NCBI RefSeq assembly: GCF_012489685.1
Contig: NC_080041.1
Location: forward strand, 23,375,802-23,439,801
Reading direction: 5' to 3'
Origin: Lotus japonicus
Taxonomy: Eukaryota; Streptophyta; Magnoliopsida; Fabales; Fabaceae
Length of the DNA stretch: 64,000 nucleotides
Positions within the stretch are counted from its first letter, which is position 1, and each line of letters begins with the position of its first letter. Shown piece after piece: positions 21,798 to 32,388 of this stretch. The notes under the pieces were generated by a model. That model was not told the origin of the DNA, made no database searches, and saw only the letters and a program-made list of their open reading frames with translations. A program made the position numbers and the translations under genes.

Positions 21798-24700
21798 TCA
21801 TTCGATTTTAAGTTCGTGCAACATTGGCTTATATGCTTTTAAATACTTGCCATTTATCGTAACATATTGGCGCTGATTGCTCAATTCCTTAATTACGTAA
21901 GCATTATTGGGTAACGTTTTCTCGACTGTAAATGGCCCTTCCCAATTGGGGGTCCATTTCCCATAAGCTCTATCCTTTTTATCCATTGGGAGAATAACTT
22001 TCCACACGTAATCACCTGTAATAAAAGATCGATCTTTAACCTTTTTATTGTATGCTTTAGCTATGCGATCCTTTTGCCTTGTTAAAACGTCCAGTGCCAA
22101 GAGCCTTTCTTCGTCGAGGTTAACCACTTCATCTAGCATCATATTCTAGTAAACTTCACTTGGGATTTCCTCTTGTCTTTGAATTCGACACGATTGCAAA
22201 TATACTTTTGCGGGCAGCACGGCTTCTTGGCCATAGGCCAGTCGAAAAGGCGTTGTTCCAGTCGCTTCCCTTGGTGAATTCCTGTAAGCCCACAAGACTT
22301 GGCTTAAAGATTCATGCCAACTTTTTGGTTTTCGACCCACATGCTTTTTGATTAAGCTTATTAGAATTTTATTAGCCGCCTCTACTTGGCCGTTTGCCTG
22401 AGCGTAGTAAGGGGTCGAGGTTAAGAGTTTGATCCCCCAGGATTCTGCAAAAGCTGCCACTTTGCGTCCCACAAACACTGTGCCTTGGTCCGTCGTAATT
22501 GACTCTGGTAATCCAAATCGATACACAATATGGTTTTGTATAAACTCGATTACCGTTTCCTGTGTTACGTTCTGTAATGGAATGGCTTCGACCCATTTAG
22601 TGAAATAATCGACTGCCACAATGATATACTTGTGCTGCCTTGATGAGGCTGGGTGAATTTCGCCAATTAAGTCTATTACCCATCCCCTAAAAGGCCAGGG
22701 TTTGATAATAGAGTGCAATTCGCTAGCTGGCACGTGTTGGATTCCTGAATGTTTTTGACAATCTTGACAGCCTCTTGCATATTCAATGCAATCTTTCATG
22801 ATGGTTGGCCAATACAAACCTTGCCTAAATAGAATCCATTTCATTTTGGCCCCTGCTTGGTGAGCACCACACAGGCCATCGTGAGCAACTGATACAGCTA
22901 TAAATGCGTCCTCCTCGTTTAAACATTTCAACAATGTGCCGTTGACGTTCTTATTGAACAACTCGTTGCCTAAGATGGTGTAACTTAGAGCCCTGTACTT
23001 GACTTTTCTATCAGTTGACCCTACTGGGTTTTGTAGGTACTCGACAATTGGCTTTCTCCAATCGTTAGGGGTTAGGTTATCAATGACCATAATGTCGAGA
23101 TCCGAAGGGCTCAGCTTTTCTTTGATCTTAATTAGCTCTGTCAATTTTAGTTTATCTACCATATACCCAGAAGCGATCTGTGCCAATTCATTGGCTTCTT
23201 GGTTCTCTATTCTAGGAACATGACCTAGTCCAACCTCGTTGAATTTAGCCAACAAATTATTTGCTTTTACATAATATTTGGCTAGATGCTCGCGAACGCA
23301 CTTGTATTCTTTGGTGAGCTGCTTTATCACCAACTCAGAATCTCCTTTTACGACAACGTTCTTTGCCCCCAGAGCTAGCAAGATCTCGAGGCCTGATATC
23401 AATGCCTCATACTCAACTTCATTGTTCGAGCAACTATCCTTGATCCTAAATTTGAACTTAGTGGGGATGCCTTGCGGGGATATGATGAACATCCCGATCC
23501 CTGTTCCATTTTTATGGCTGGAACCGTCGAAATACAACTTCCAAGGTTGTGTGCCCACGTAAGTTACGATTTCTTTGGGCACAGTATGATCCGCTAAAAA
23601 ATCAGCAACTGCTTGCCCCTTAATTGCTTTTAATGGCGCATAAGTTAGTGAATATTCGGTTAGGGCCAAAGCCCATTTACCAATTCGACTATGCAAGATT
23701 GGTTTGGATAACATGTGCTTTATTATATCATAATGAGAAAAAACCATTACATCGATTGGCTTTATATAATATTTCAACTTTACACAAGAGAAGTACAGGC
23801 ATAAACACAATTTCTCGATCACAGTGTATCGAGTTTCTGCGCCATTTAACACCCTACTCAAGTAAAATAAGGCTCTTTCGTTGCCATCTTCATCTTCCTG
23901 AGCCAGCATACTTCCAATGGTTTCATCTGTGGCAGAAATATACAGCTTCATTGGCCTCCCCTTGATGGGTGGTACCATTACAGGTGGATTGGACAGGTAC
24001 TTTTTGAGTTCATCGAATGCCTTTTGGTGCTCTGCTTCCCAGCGGAACACATCTTCCTTCTTTAGTCGAAGAAGCGAGGAAAAGGACTTGGTCTTCTCAC
24101 TAAGGTTGGTAATGAATCTCCTCAGGAAGTTAATCTTTCCTAATAGTGATTGCAGTTGCTTCTTGCTGGTTGGTGGACTTGTGTCGAGAATGGCTTTAGC
24201 TTTATTTTTGTTGATCTCGATGCCCTTTTTATGCACCACAAATCCCAAGAAATCACCTGCAATAACACCAAAGGCACATTTAAGGGGGTTCATTTTCAAG
24301 CCATATTTTCTCATCCTCTCAAAGGATTTTCTTAAATGCAATAAATGGTCATCCCTTGATGGGGATTTTACCACAATATCATCGATGTACACCTGCATGA
24401 AAGTTTCAATAAAATCATGAAAGATGGTATTCATTACCCTTTGGTAGGTCGCGCCAGCGTTTTTCAACCCAAATGGCATGACCACCCACTCATATGTCCC
24501 CAAGGCACCAGGACATCGAAAAGCCGTCTTCGACACATCCTCTTCTGCTATGAAGATTTGGTTGTAACCTGAATAACCATCCAACAAGCTTAAGTATTCG
24601 TGACCCGCAGCTGAATCCACCATCATCTCGGCAATAGGCATGTGATACTCGTCTTTTGGAGTGGCAGCGTTAAGATCTCGAAAGTCAATACAAACTCTCA

Positions 24701-25427
24701 TCTTTTCATTCTTCTTGATCACTAGGACCACGTTGGCTAACCAATCCACATAGCGAGCTGTCCTGATGAATTTGCACCTGAGGAGCCTTTCTATTTCTTC
24801 CTTGATTTTTACCAATACATCTGGATGGAACCTCCTGGGTAATTGCTTGACCGGTTTTTTGTCTTCTTTGATGGGTAACTGCAACTCTACCAGTTCTCGA
24901 CTAAGCCCTGGCATTTCATCATAATCCCAAGCGAAACAGTCTTTGAATTCTCTGAGTAATTTCACCATCCTATCCTTTAACTCTGGGTCAATAAGAGCAC
25001 TGATGTATGTTGGCTTCTTTTCTGAGCCATCACCCAAGTCCACTTCTTCCAAAGGGTCCTGTGCTTCCATTTTCTTGGAAATGTCAATCGCTGGCTTCTC
25101 GAAACCCAATGAGCTATCATCGTAGATGCAATCCAGCCTTAAATTACGGAGATCTTCAAATTCTTCGACACTCTGCTCGTCTTCTTCCAAGCGCGTGTTA
25201 TCCTTATTCGTTGTTGCCTCCTCCTGAGATGTCATTTCGACAGGCAGAATTGAGACACTAGCTTCATCAATAGCCATTTCTTTGGCTATTCTTTCGGCCT
25301 CTAAGGCCGTTCTTATTTTGTTTTCGGCTGCGTAAGCCGAAATTCGAGCTATGCTCGAATTAATCATCTTTACCATTGGCTTGCCACTCAGTAGTGGCAT
25401 CTTTTTCTTCATCGCTGTGCCATCCAC
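21798..25427 (-). pseudogene. Tat pol: RT, two RNase H domains, integrase; one nonsense codon
   Basis: The main ORF (25427-22146, 1,093 codons) holds reverse transcriptase (VCIDFRDLN near residue 245, catalytic YIDD at 347-350), RNase H 1 (about 480-600) and a second, archaeal-type RNase H (YFDGSSHKNG near 650). Integrase follows, with an HHCC-type zinc region, catalytic D in WVIDLIG, D in TTDQGTVF and E in NGQVEAANK. An in-frame TAG at 22148-22146 interrupts the integrase C-terminus; the same frame continues from 22145 to 21798 with the expected GPFTVEKTLPNNAYVI-type tail. The ORF overlaps the end of pro by 68 bp in another frame, close to a run of five A. The copy is therefore probably not autonomous unless the stop is read through. 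Confidence 0.87.
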
Positions 25428-28400
25428 TCATGGCATCAGGTTTGCATTCTTCATTGAGGTTTAGCCCTCGGATGGGATCTAATGTCACTGAGTACTCTGA
25501 GTATGGGTTGAAGTATTGATTAGCCACTGTGTCCAAAGGAGCTATGGTGGCTAGGCTCTTCTCGAAATTCTTCTTACCAACGTAACCTGTCTCTGCTAAG
25601 TAGTAGCTTTGATCTGCTTGTACATTTTCGACGACCCCATCAGACTTCCAAATGGATATACGTTGGTGCAAAGTCGAGGGTACTGCCCCCACGCCATGAA
25701 TCCATTCTCTTCCCAACAGCAAATTGTAATTAGCCTTTGAAGGGACCACAATGAACAATGTGGAGCGGGCCACTGTTCCTACTGTTATGTTCAGCATGAT
25801 TGCCCCCAGGGAAGAACCTGTCTTTCCTTCATAGTCAGAAAGTACCATATCATGTGGGATTAGATCTGCTTCAGTTTTACCCAACTTTTTGAGCATGAAC
25901 CCAGGCATCAGGTTGATTGCAGCTCCCCCGTCGACAAGGACTTTATTAACTCCTTTCTCCTCGACTTTGGCCCAAACAAATAATGGTTTCAAAAGGCTCT
26001 TCATTTGCTCAGTTGGCCTCTGGAAAATAGCTCTCTCATCTTTGACAGACCCTCTCTACATCACATAATAACACAAAGGGTTGTCATCTGGTTCTTCCTC
26101 GACATAGTAATCTTCTTCGCTTTCTGTAACTTCTGAGATTCTATCGAATTCAGCAGGTAAGATAGACACTATGCAGATGATGTTGAGGTCTTCTCCGTCA
26201 CTGTCGTCGAAATCTTCGAGCATGTCTTCATCCTCATCTTCAACAGCCTCTTTCCCCTTTTCCTTAACCGGGTTTGGTGGCACAGTTGTTCCTTGTTTAA
26301 TGGCGTGGTCGAGCTGATTGATAATCGACGCCACACTAGGTTCATTGTGAGGGTTGTCTTCTGGCTTTATGTCCCATAATGAACGGAACTTGCCACCTCT
26401 TTCCCTTTCAGCTTTCCTTTTCCTCAGGAAATGTCTGAACTGAGTTCTGGTCATTTGTTCAGGAGCATAGTAGTTCCCAGAACCATAGGAGTAGCTTCGC
26501 GACACGCGGGAATTGTTGATGTAAGAGGATCCCTGGCCCAGGTCGATTTTCTGCCACTTCTGGTGTTGCTTTGGCCTTGGGGGTGCTGGCCTGAACCATT
26601 GGTTTTTTGGCAACCCAGCATCAGGGACGTAAGTCTTGTCTTTATTCCTCGACTTCTGGCCTTTATGGCCATCGAGTTCCTGGCCTCTTTCAACCCACTC
26701 CTCATGGGGATACTTCAGCCTTCTAGACACAGGCACTTTGTTCTCATAATGTTTTTTCATTTCAGAATCTTGGTAGGCTTTGGCTGCAGACTTGTCGAAG
26801 ACGGCGCTGCATCGAGGGCACAACATGACTTCTTTCTCGCCATCCTTGCTCCGGGACAAAAACTCAACAAGAGTTTCTCCGGCCTTGGGGTAAACCTCCT
26901 CTAAGCTCACCTCTTTCTCGACCTCTGGCTCTTCGACAGCAATGTTTTCCTCCTTTGCTTCTCCAAGTGTCAAGCCCAGATCTAGCTTTTCAGAAATGTC
27001 GACCATGCCAATGTAGGAAGGCTCTACATAGTTGGCCTCAGCTACCTGCAACGGGTCAGAGTCAATCTTCATTTGGCTTTTGGCTTTTTCATCATACTTG
27101 AGTCTTCCTGAATCCAATGCCCCCTGCACAAGATCCCTGAAACGAACACACTGTGAGGTCCAATGACCAAAAAAGTTGTGATATTTGCAATATTTCTTCA
27201 CTTTCCTTTGTTCAGGAGAAGGAAGTTTTTGGTCTTTAGGGACAACAAGCAAACCATCAGACACAAGTATATCATAAATTGCATCACATTTGGTCACATC
27301 AAAAGTATAAGTTTTTACTGCAGGAATGGTGTTCTTGGGGCTTTCTTCCCCAAGTTTGTTTTCATATGGTTTCAATGCTTTACACACATAAGGATCGCCT
27401 GGCTGGAGTTCAGCCAGATTAACATCATTTATGTCAACATCTGTAGGGACTTCTCGATAGACACATGGACTTTGACACACTGGGTCAGTGTCTATGTACG
27501 CTACTTTTTCCTTCTTTGGCCACTTATTGGTTTTGGCCCTTTCCTCAGACTTTTCGGCTTTTAGTAATTCGATGTGCCTTACTCTGTCTGCGAGCAGAGA
27601 CATATCTCGAATATATTGAGTATCGATTTTCTTTCTAATAGAATACTCTAGACCACCAGCGGCTAAGACAACTAGCTCGTGTTCAGGGACATGAGTGAAA
27701 CATCGAGATTTAAGCATCCTAAACCTGTTTAGATAATCATCAATGGACTTTGCTGGCTTTCTTTTAACACTAGCCAAATCTTTCAAACTCACTTTGCATT
27801 CTCCCCTAAAGAATTGCTCATGGAAAATTCTTTCCAATTGGGCCCATGTATGAACTGACCTCGGGGCGAGGGTGGTGAACCAGGTAAACGCGTTCTTAGT
27901 TAAAGAACTCGGGAAGTACTTCATTTTTAAGTTTTCGTTGATGGCTAAATCCCCTGCTTCGATTTGGTACCTAGCTATGTGTTCTACAGTGGACTCTCCT
28001 GAATCCCCAGAGAACTTAGTAAATTTGGGGACCTTCCAGCCTCGAGGAAGTTCGGATTTGTGAACCTCTTCTGTGAAGGCCGACACAAAATGGGGTCTAT
28101 TCGCGAAACCCACGTTGAAGCCATGTTGGTTCAACAATTGTTCCACTACAGCAGCAACATTTTGTTGCCCCCCAGCGTTTTGGTGTCGAATTCTTTCTAG
28201 CACACCATCAGCATGTTCTTCCCTGTTCACCATATACACATTTTGCAATGGTGGTTGCGCTGCCTCATTCCCCCTAAACAAAGGGTTTGCTCCTATATCT
28301 TGGTGTTGTGGCGCTTGATAGCGCATAGGAGCAGGGACATGGTTAGGCAATGGGATTTGGTTAACCCCTGGTGCCGGTTGAATTTCGACCGGTGCCCCCA

Positions 28401-28524
28401 GGGCCGTAGCCAAGCGATCCATCTGACGTGCCAAATGCTGATTATTGGCATTATTGTTTTGGAGCACAGGGTTAATTATTTCGCCTATCTGACGAGATAG
28501 CATGTTAACCATTTCATGGTTACT

Positions 28525-28653
28525 TGTTGGGTCCAGGTGGGCCAGCATCCTGCCTGCTAGGTAGCGTTCGAAACGGGGCGCTGTCTGTTAATAACGTTGC
28601 GCCCTCACTAACACCAATTGGTTTTGGCGTAGTGGTAAGCGCGTGATCCTTCA
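28525..28653 (+). repeat. TRIM 5' LTR (129 bp)
   Basis: Begins TGTTGGGTCC and ends GATCCTTCA; one mismatch to the 3' copy. Confidence 0.92.
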
Positions 28654-28688
28654 ATTGGTATCAGAGCCAGGTCCCGTGTTCGAATCCC
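28625..28688 (+). promoter_or_regulatory. tRNA-like A and B boxes across the TRIM LTR/PBS junction
   Basis: TGGCGTAGTGG at 28625-28635 is a full match to the RNA polymerase III A-box consensus. TGTTCGAATCC at 28677-28687 matches the B-box consensus except at its first base. They are about 42 bp apart, within the usual tRNA/SINE range, and flank the PBS. Internal Pol III transcription is a possibility only; the pair may simply reflect tRNA-derived ancestry. Confidence 0.45.
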
Positions 28689-28739
28689 ACAGAAGGCATG
28701 CTGTGCAGCTAGTTTGGCTGGCAGGTGCTGGGGGGGGAT

Positions 28740-28868
28740 TGTTGGGTCCAGGTGGGCCAGCATCCTGCCTGCTAGGTAGCGTTCGAAACGGGGCGCTGTC
28801 TGCTAATAACGTTGCGCCCTCACTAACACCAATTGGTTTTGGCGTAGTGGTAAGCGCGTGATCCTTCA
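28740..28868 (+). repeat. TRIM 3' LTR (129 bp)
   Basis: Same length as the 5' copy, one base different, directly followed by the TTACT target duplication. Confidence 0.92.
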
Positions 28869-29454
28869 TTACTATCATCGACTTGCTGCCTAATGGCTTG
28901 AAGTGAACCAGTGTTCATACCTGTAGACAAATAAATTTGTGAACTAGACCCAGGAATAGGGCCAGGAGGACTAACTCGACTACTCCCTAAGTTCAACATT
29001 GTTCCATTTGCCCCAAAGGGGGGCATGCTGAATGGGGGAACATTCTCAGGGAACGTCGAATACGTGCCTTGTATGCCTTGCATCACAGATCTAGGCATAC
29101 CATAAGGCATGTCTCCTCTTGTAACCGTTGGAACAAGTTGTGCCTGCACTGATGTAGATACAGGCATTTCTGCAACTGCAGAAATTGCCACGTTCTGGGT
29201 TGGCATGGTGGTGCCAGGCCCCATCCCAGTAGACACCTCTTCATTACCGCTACTTCCCCCGGGACTGCCCTGATTGCCCACGTTAGACCCTTGGGGGGAA
29301 GTTCTTCCTCGATTGCTTGCCATACTCACAGTCTTACCACTTCTCAGGTGCATATAACACGTAAATCACAAGTAAAGCAAGTAACAAATACCAGGTAACA
29401 TGCAGTACAATAAACACACAAAACGCTTCTGTAAAACTTAGTTTTCACAAAAAC

Positions 29455-29476
29455 GGTCCCACTGGGCGTGCCAATT
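29455..29476 (-). other. Tat element primer binding site
   Basis: Directly inside the 5' LTR the minus strand reads AATTGGCACGCCCAGTGGGA, the expected place for a tRNA primer site and of a type seen in plant Ty3/gypsy elements. I did not assign the tRNA. Confidence 0.6.
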
Positions 29477-30247
29477 TGTTTACGGTGATTTTTGGTAAAC
29501 AAATATCGTCTTAGTTCGACTAAAGGAAGTTTAGATTCGGGGTCCTTTTGAGAAAACGTCTTGCCAAAGTGTCGTGTGTGAGTTAGTATTTTTCGACAGT
29601 AATGATCGGTTTAAAAGAAAACTGGATTTCATTAAGCAAGGATCAATTACATGAAGTCACATAAATCAAAATAACATGAAAACTACAAGAATTCGACAAG
29701 AAATTACACAAAGGAACTGGAAATTAACAAGCTTAAAGCAAGAAAACTAAAAGGCTGGTTCTGCAACGTACTCCTCCATCATCACACCTTGCTCCTTGAG
29801 TCTGATTGATGCGGACATTAGAGCTTTCTGGTGAATTTTTCAGAGTTTGAGTTGGGAACCTCGTTTCTGACTTCAATTCTCCTATTTATAGCATGTCCTT
29901 GGCGGTTTTTCCTTCTTCTTGGGTAGGTTAGTGGGTCTAGTCCCCTTCTTCCCACGATCTACAGTTGGTTCTGGACGTCCTTTGTGCCGTGGTGGAGGTC
30001 GTGGGTCTTAACTGCTTCAACCGCTTCTTGGCCACGTGTCTCACCAACGTGGTGAGGATCTAACTTGGTCAATGCTGCACATGTTAAACGTGCCCCCTGC
30101 TTGTAGCCATGGCTCTCATTGTCGAATTCGACGGCTCCATTAACTTGGTGCATTTTCCTTTCCCTTCTTTAGCCTAAATTCGACCACTTCGTGTGCTTTG
30201 GGCTGAATGTGTTTTTTCTTCTCTTGGGCCAAAATATTGGGCCAACA
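29477..30247 (-). repeat. Tat element 5' LTR (771 bp)
   Basis: Partner of 15537-16307, about six substitutions apart. On the minus strand a ctataaatagg TATA motif (complement of 29880-29890) fits the LTR promoter for gag-pol. Confidence 0.93.
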
Positions 30248-30484
30248 GCTTGACAATTTATTTTCACTATATAAAGTTCCATTTTATCTCTTTCATTGCA
30301 GGACATGTATTGGGTTTGAATGCGTTGGTCCCTCTCTTGATACTCCTTTGAATTAAGGTTAATTTAAGTTTCGACTTGTGTGATTTTGGGTATCCGGAAA
30401 ACTATTGACCTTTTATTCTTCACCCCTTTTACAGATTTTGTCTCTTTGTACTTGGTCAAATTTTTCTGCGTCACTCGAGTCAAC
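30248..30484 (+). other. ERF copy 1: rest of 5' intron and leader
   Basis: It resumes the intron interrupted at 15536 (30248-30252 is the right GCTTG duplication). It matches copy 2 through the acceptor ttttacag near 30433 and the short leader to the ATG at 30485. Confidence 0.8.
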
Positions 30485-30928
30485 ATGAAAGGGAAAACTC
30501 TGAAACGAGGACTGAAATGCAAAGGAAAAGAAAAAGTTTCAATGAAAGAAGTCAATGATGATGGATCTAAGTGGATAGTCGAGAAAATTTTGGTTCCAAC
30601 CAAATCATGTGTAGAGAATTGTCCACCTCCACAACAAGATGTGGATATGGATTGTCGGAAAGTTGTAGATGTAGTTCCCATCCCTTGTTCCAGCAAGAGA
30701 AAGAAGGAAAAAACAAGCAAATTCGAAGGTGTTCGTCGTAGGCCATCTGGGAATTTTGCAGCAGAGATTCGAGGTGTCAAGTTGTGGTTGGGTACTTTTA
30801 AAAATGAACTAAATGTTGCTAAGGCCTATGAGAATAAGAAGAAGGAGTTGCAACATGAACGATTATTGGCATCCGCTTCAGATGATACCAACAAGAGTTC
30901 TAAAGGAGGGAATGTTTCGGGACCATGA
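30485..30928 (+). CDS. AP2/ERF transcription factor, copy 1, with defective AP2 domain
   Basis: 147 residues from MKGKTLKRG. The AP2 domain (about 79-122) starts [19 protein letters not shown] and continues VKLWLGTF, lacking four residues found in copy 2 ([13 protein letters not shown]). The loss removes the RDP segment of the first beta-sheet, which contacts DNA in ERF proteins. It is a 12-bp deletion between two ATTCGA repeats that copy 2 still has. The nuclear-localisation-like SSKRKKEKTS precedes the domain. ERF proteins bind GCC-box or DRE promoter elements. The reading frame is open, but the gene has no copy of the promoter and exon 1 seen at copy 2, and its intron carries a 14.7-kb retrotransposon, so it is probably a silent or relic duplicate. 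Confidence 0.75.
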   Translation: MKGKTLKRGLKCKGKEKVSMKEVNDDGSKWIVEKILVPTKSCVENCPPPQQDVDMDCRKVVDVVPIPCSSKRKKEKTSKFEGVRRRPSGNFAAEIRGVKLWLGTFKNELNVAKAYENKKKELQHERLLASASDDTNKSSKGGNVSGP

Positions 30929-32370
30929 GAACATAACTCAATTCAACATGAATAATGTTTGGGTGTCTAGACACTCATATAATAATGTAAGAGAAGAGAG
31001 TATGAAATGGAAAGAGAGATAGTGATTACATATGATATGATATGATAGGGAGAAGAGACAATAATTATATATATGATATGATATGGAGAAAGAGATTAAA
31101 AAAATGTAGTGTAAGGTGATATATGCTCACTTGCAAATTTCCTTTTAATAAATTTTGTTTTCAATTATGTCGAGTCACGGTATAAATCATCATTGTAACT
31201 ATAAGTTGCATGAAATTTAATGTACTAATTAATTATATAAATATTTTGCAATTATAATATAAATTTGCACAAGAGTTTTAATCATACAAATTTTTTTCTA
31301 ATCATTTTTTATCCATCTCTTCACCCTGCTCCCTTTTTCTATGCCCTCTCCTTCTAGACACCACTCAACCTGTACCACCTCAACCACACTACCTCCACAT
31401 CTTTCCCCCACCTCACCGAAACCTTCCACAACTTCCCCTCCACGTCAAAAATTAATTTTCCTAAAGTTTAAACTGATAGGTAGGGTCTACCTGATTAGTT
31501 TTATATTATTATCTCTAAGACGCTCCCTCAAAAAGTGCCCGTTTAGGCTTGAAGTGTGGAGAATTAATGTACAAGCTCACCTACGATGTGTTGATACTCA
31601 ACATTTCATTACAAGAATTGGCGGTAGCAATGGTCGAGCTCTAGGTCACTTGGTCATAGAGACTCTTATTCATGTCAAGCAATCAAGGATTGTTGGTTCT
31701 TGATATGGTATCAGAGTCTCTATGACTAAGGGATCTAAAGTTCAATCATTGCCGACCCCAATTATTTCAATAAAAAGTTGGATTATAGCACATAGTAGCT
31801 AAGCTTTGAATGCACCACCCTTCAAGTCCAAATCAGCAAGCTCAACAAGGCTTTTGCATGAGGGGACGTGTTATATATATGGTCTTTCATAATAGTTTAA
31901 AATTTGGAGATAGTTGGTTGTTTGACAGTTCGCTTCCCCACCCATCCTCGCCCCTTCCTATTGTAACGCAACATTCCACACTATATTAATAATGTTCTCG
32001 TTAACATTCCATATTACAACACCATATTAAAATAAAATTATTATCTTTATATTTATATATTATTATTTATTATTATCATGATTATTATTAAAATACATGA
32101 AGAAAAATGTTTACGAAAATATAAATTCAACTTCACTAATTTACCTTTTAAAAGAGAGCTTCACTAATTTAAATTTTTAAATATATATTGACTATTTATG
32201 TTAATCAATGTATTAATTATTTCATAAAATGTATGCTTTCATTTTGATGATAATACTTATAATTATGAACATAATATGAGAAAATGTATTAAAATAGTTC
32301 AATAAAAATAAAAAATTACTAATATTAATTATATAATTAATTTTATAAAATGTAAAATTATTAATTGTTG
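30929..32370. other. ERF copy 1 3' region, then AT-rich intergenic DNA
   Basis: The first ~95 bp matches the DNA after copy 2 (aataatgtttgggtgtct, agtatgaaatgga), so the duplication extends past the stop. A TGGTATCAGAGTCT at about 31709 looks like an initiator tRNA-Met primer site of a decayed LTR element (31500-31870), without detectable LTRs. The rest is AT-rich; I see no gene. Confidence 0.4.
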
Positions 32371-32388
32371 AAAATTATTTTTATTTTT
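32371..32388. repeat. Candidate LINE target duplication, left copy
   Basis: AAAATTATTTTTATTTTT recurs at 60888-60905, at the other end of the LINE. Low complexity makes chance identity possible. Confidence 0.45.

Larger units (their letters stand above)
28525..28868 (+). mobile_element. TRIM (miniature LTR retrotransposon) nested in the Tat gag
   Basis: Two 129-bp LTRs (28525-28653 and 28740-28868) start TGTTGGG and end CTTCA and differ at one base (ctgttaa/ctgctaa). They flank an 86-bp interior. Two bases after the 5' LTR is TGGTATCAGAGC (28656-28667), the primer site for initiator tRNA-Met. A G-run (28730-28737) precedes the 3' LTR as polypurine tract. Target duplications TTACT lie at 28520-28524 and 28869-28873. 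No coding capacity: a non-autonomous element in plus orientation, opposite to its host. Confidence 0.93.
25360..29353 (-). pseudogene. Tat gag-pro, interrupted by a TRIM insertion and an in-frame TAG
   Basis: Gag starts at 29353 (MHLRSGKTV) and runs to 28874, is broken by the TRIM at 28868-28525, then resumes to a TAG at 26058-26056. Leaving out the TRIM and one TTACT keeps a single frame (VDDSN continuing as HEMVNML). The capsid-like retrotransposon gag region is in the middle (FTWFTTLAPRSVHTWAQLER block); a CKYHNFFGHWTSQC zinc-knuckle variant follows. After the TAG the same frame stays open through protease, whose active site reads LVDGGAAINLM (DGG instead of DSG, as in other Tat proteases), ending at 25360. 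The TAG may be a read-through site or a mutation. As the locus stands, gag is destroyed by the TRIM. Confidence 0.88.
15537..30247 (-). mobile_element. Tat-lineage Ty3/gypsy LTR retrotransposon with antisense genes
   Basis: The element is 14,711 bp including a nested TRIM. It has 771-bp LTRs starting TGTT and ending CA on both strands, and GCTTG target duplications. Transcription is minus-strand: 5' LTR 30247-29477, PBS 29476-29455, gag-pro-pol 29353-21798, polypurine tract 16325-16308, 3' LTR 16307-15537. Pol order is RT, RNase H, a second RNase H, integrase; the dual RNase H places it in Tat. Two plus-strand genes (16776-20730, 21240-21713) fill the space between pol and the 3' LTR, where Tat elements are known to carry antisense ORFs. 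LTRs differ at about six positions by eye, so the insertion is recent; with the often-used 1.3e-8 substitutions per site per year that is roughly 0.3 million years. Confidence 0.93.

Noticed and set aside
28640..28700. A tRNA gene, from the A and B box pair
   Set aside because: The sequence does not fold as a tRNA and is explained by a TRIM LTR end and primer site; only the Pol III promoter possibility is kept.
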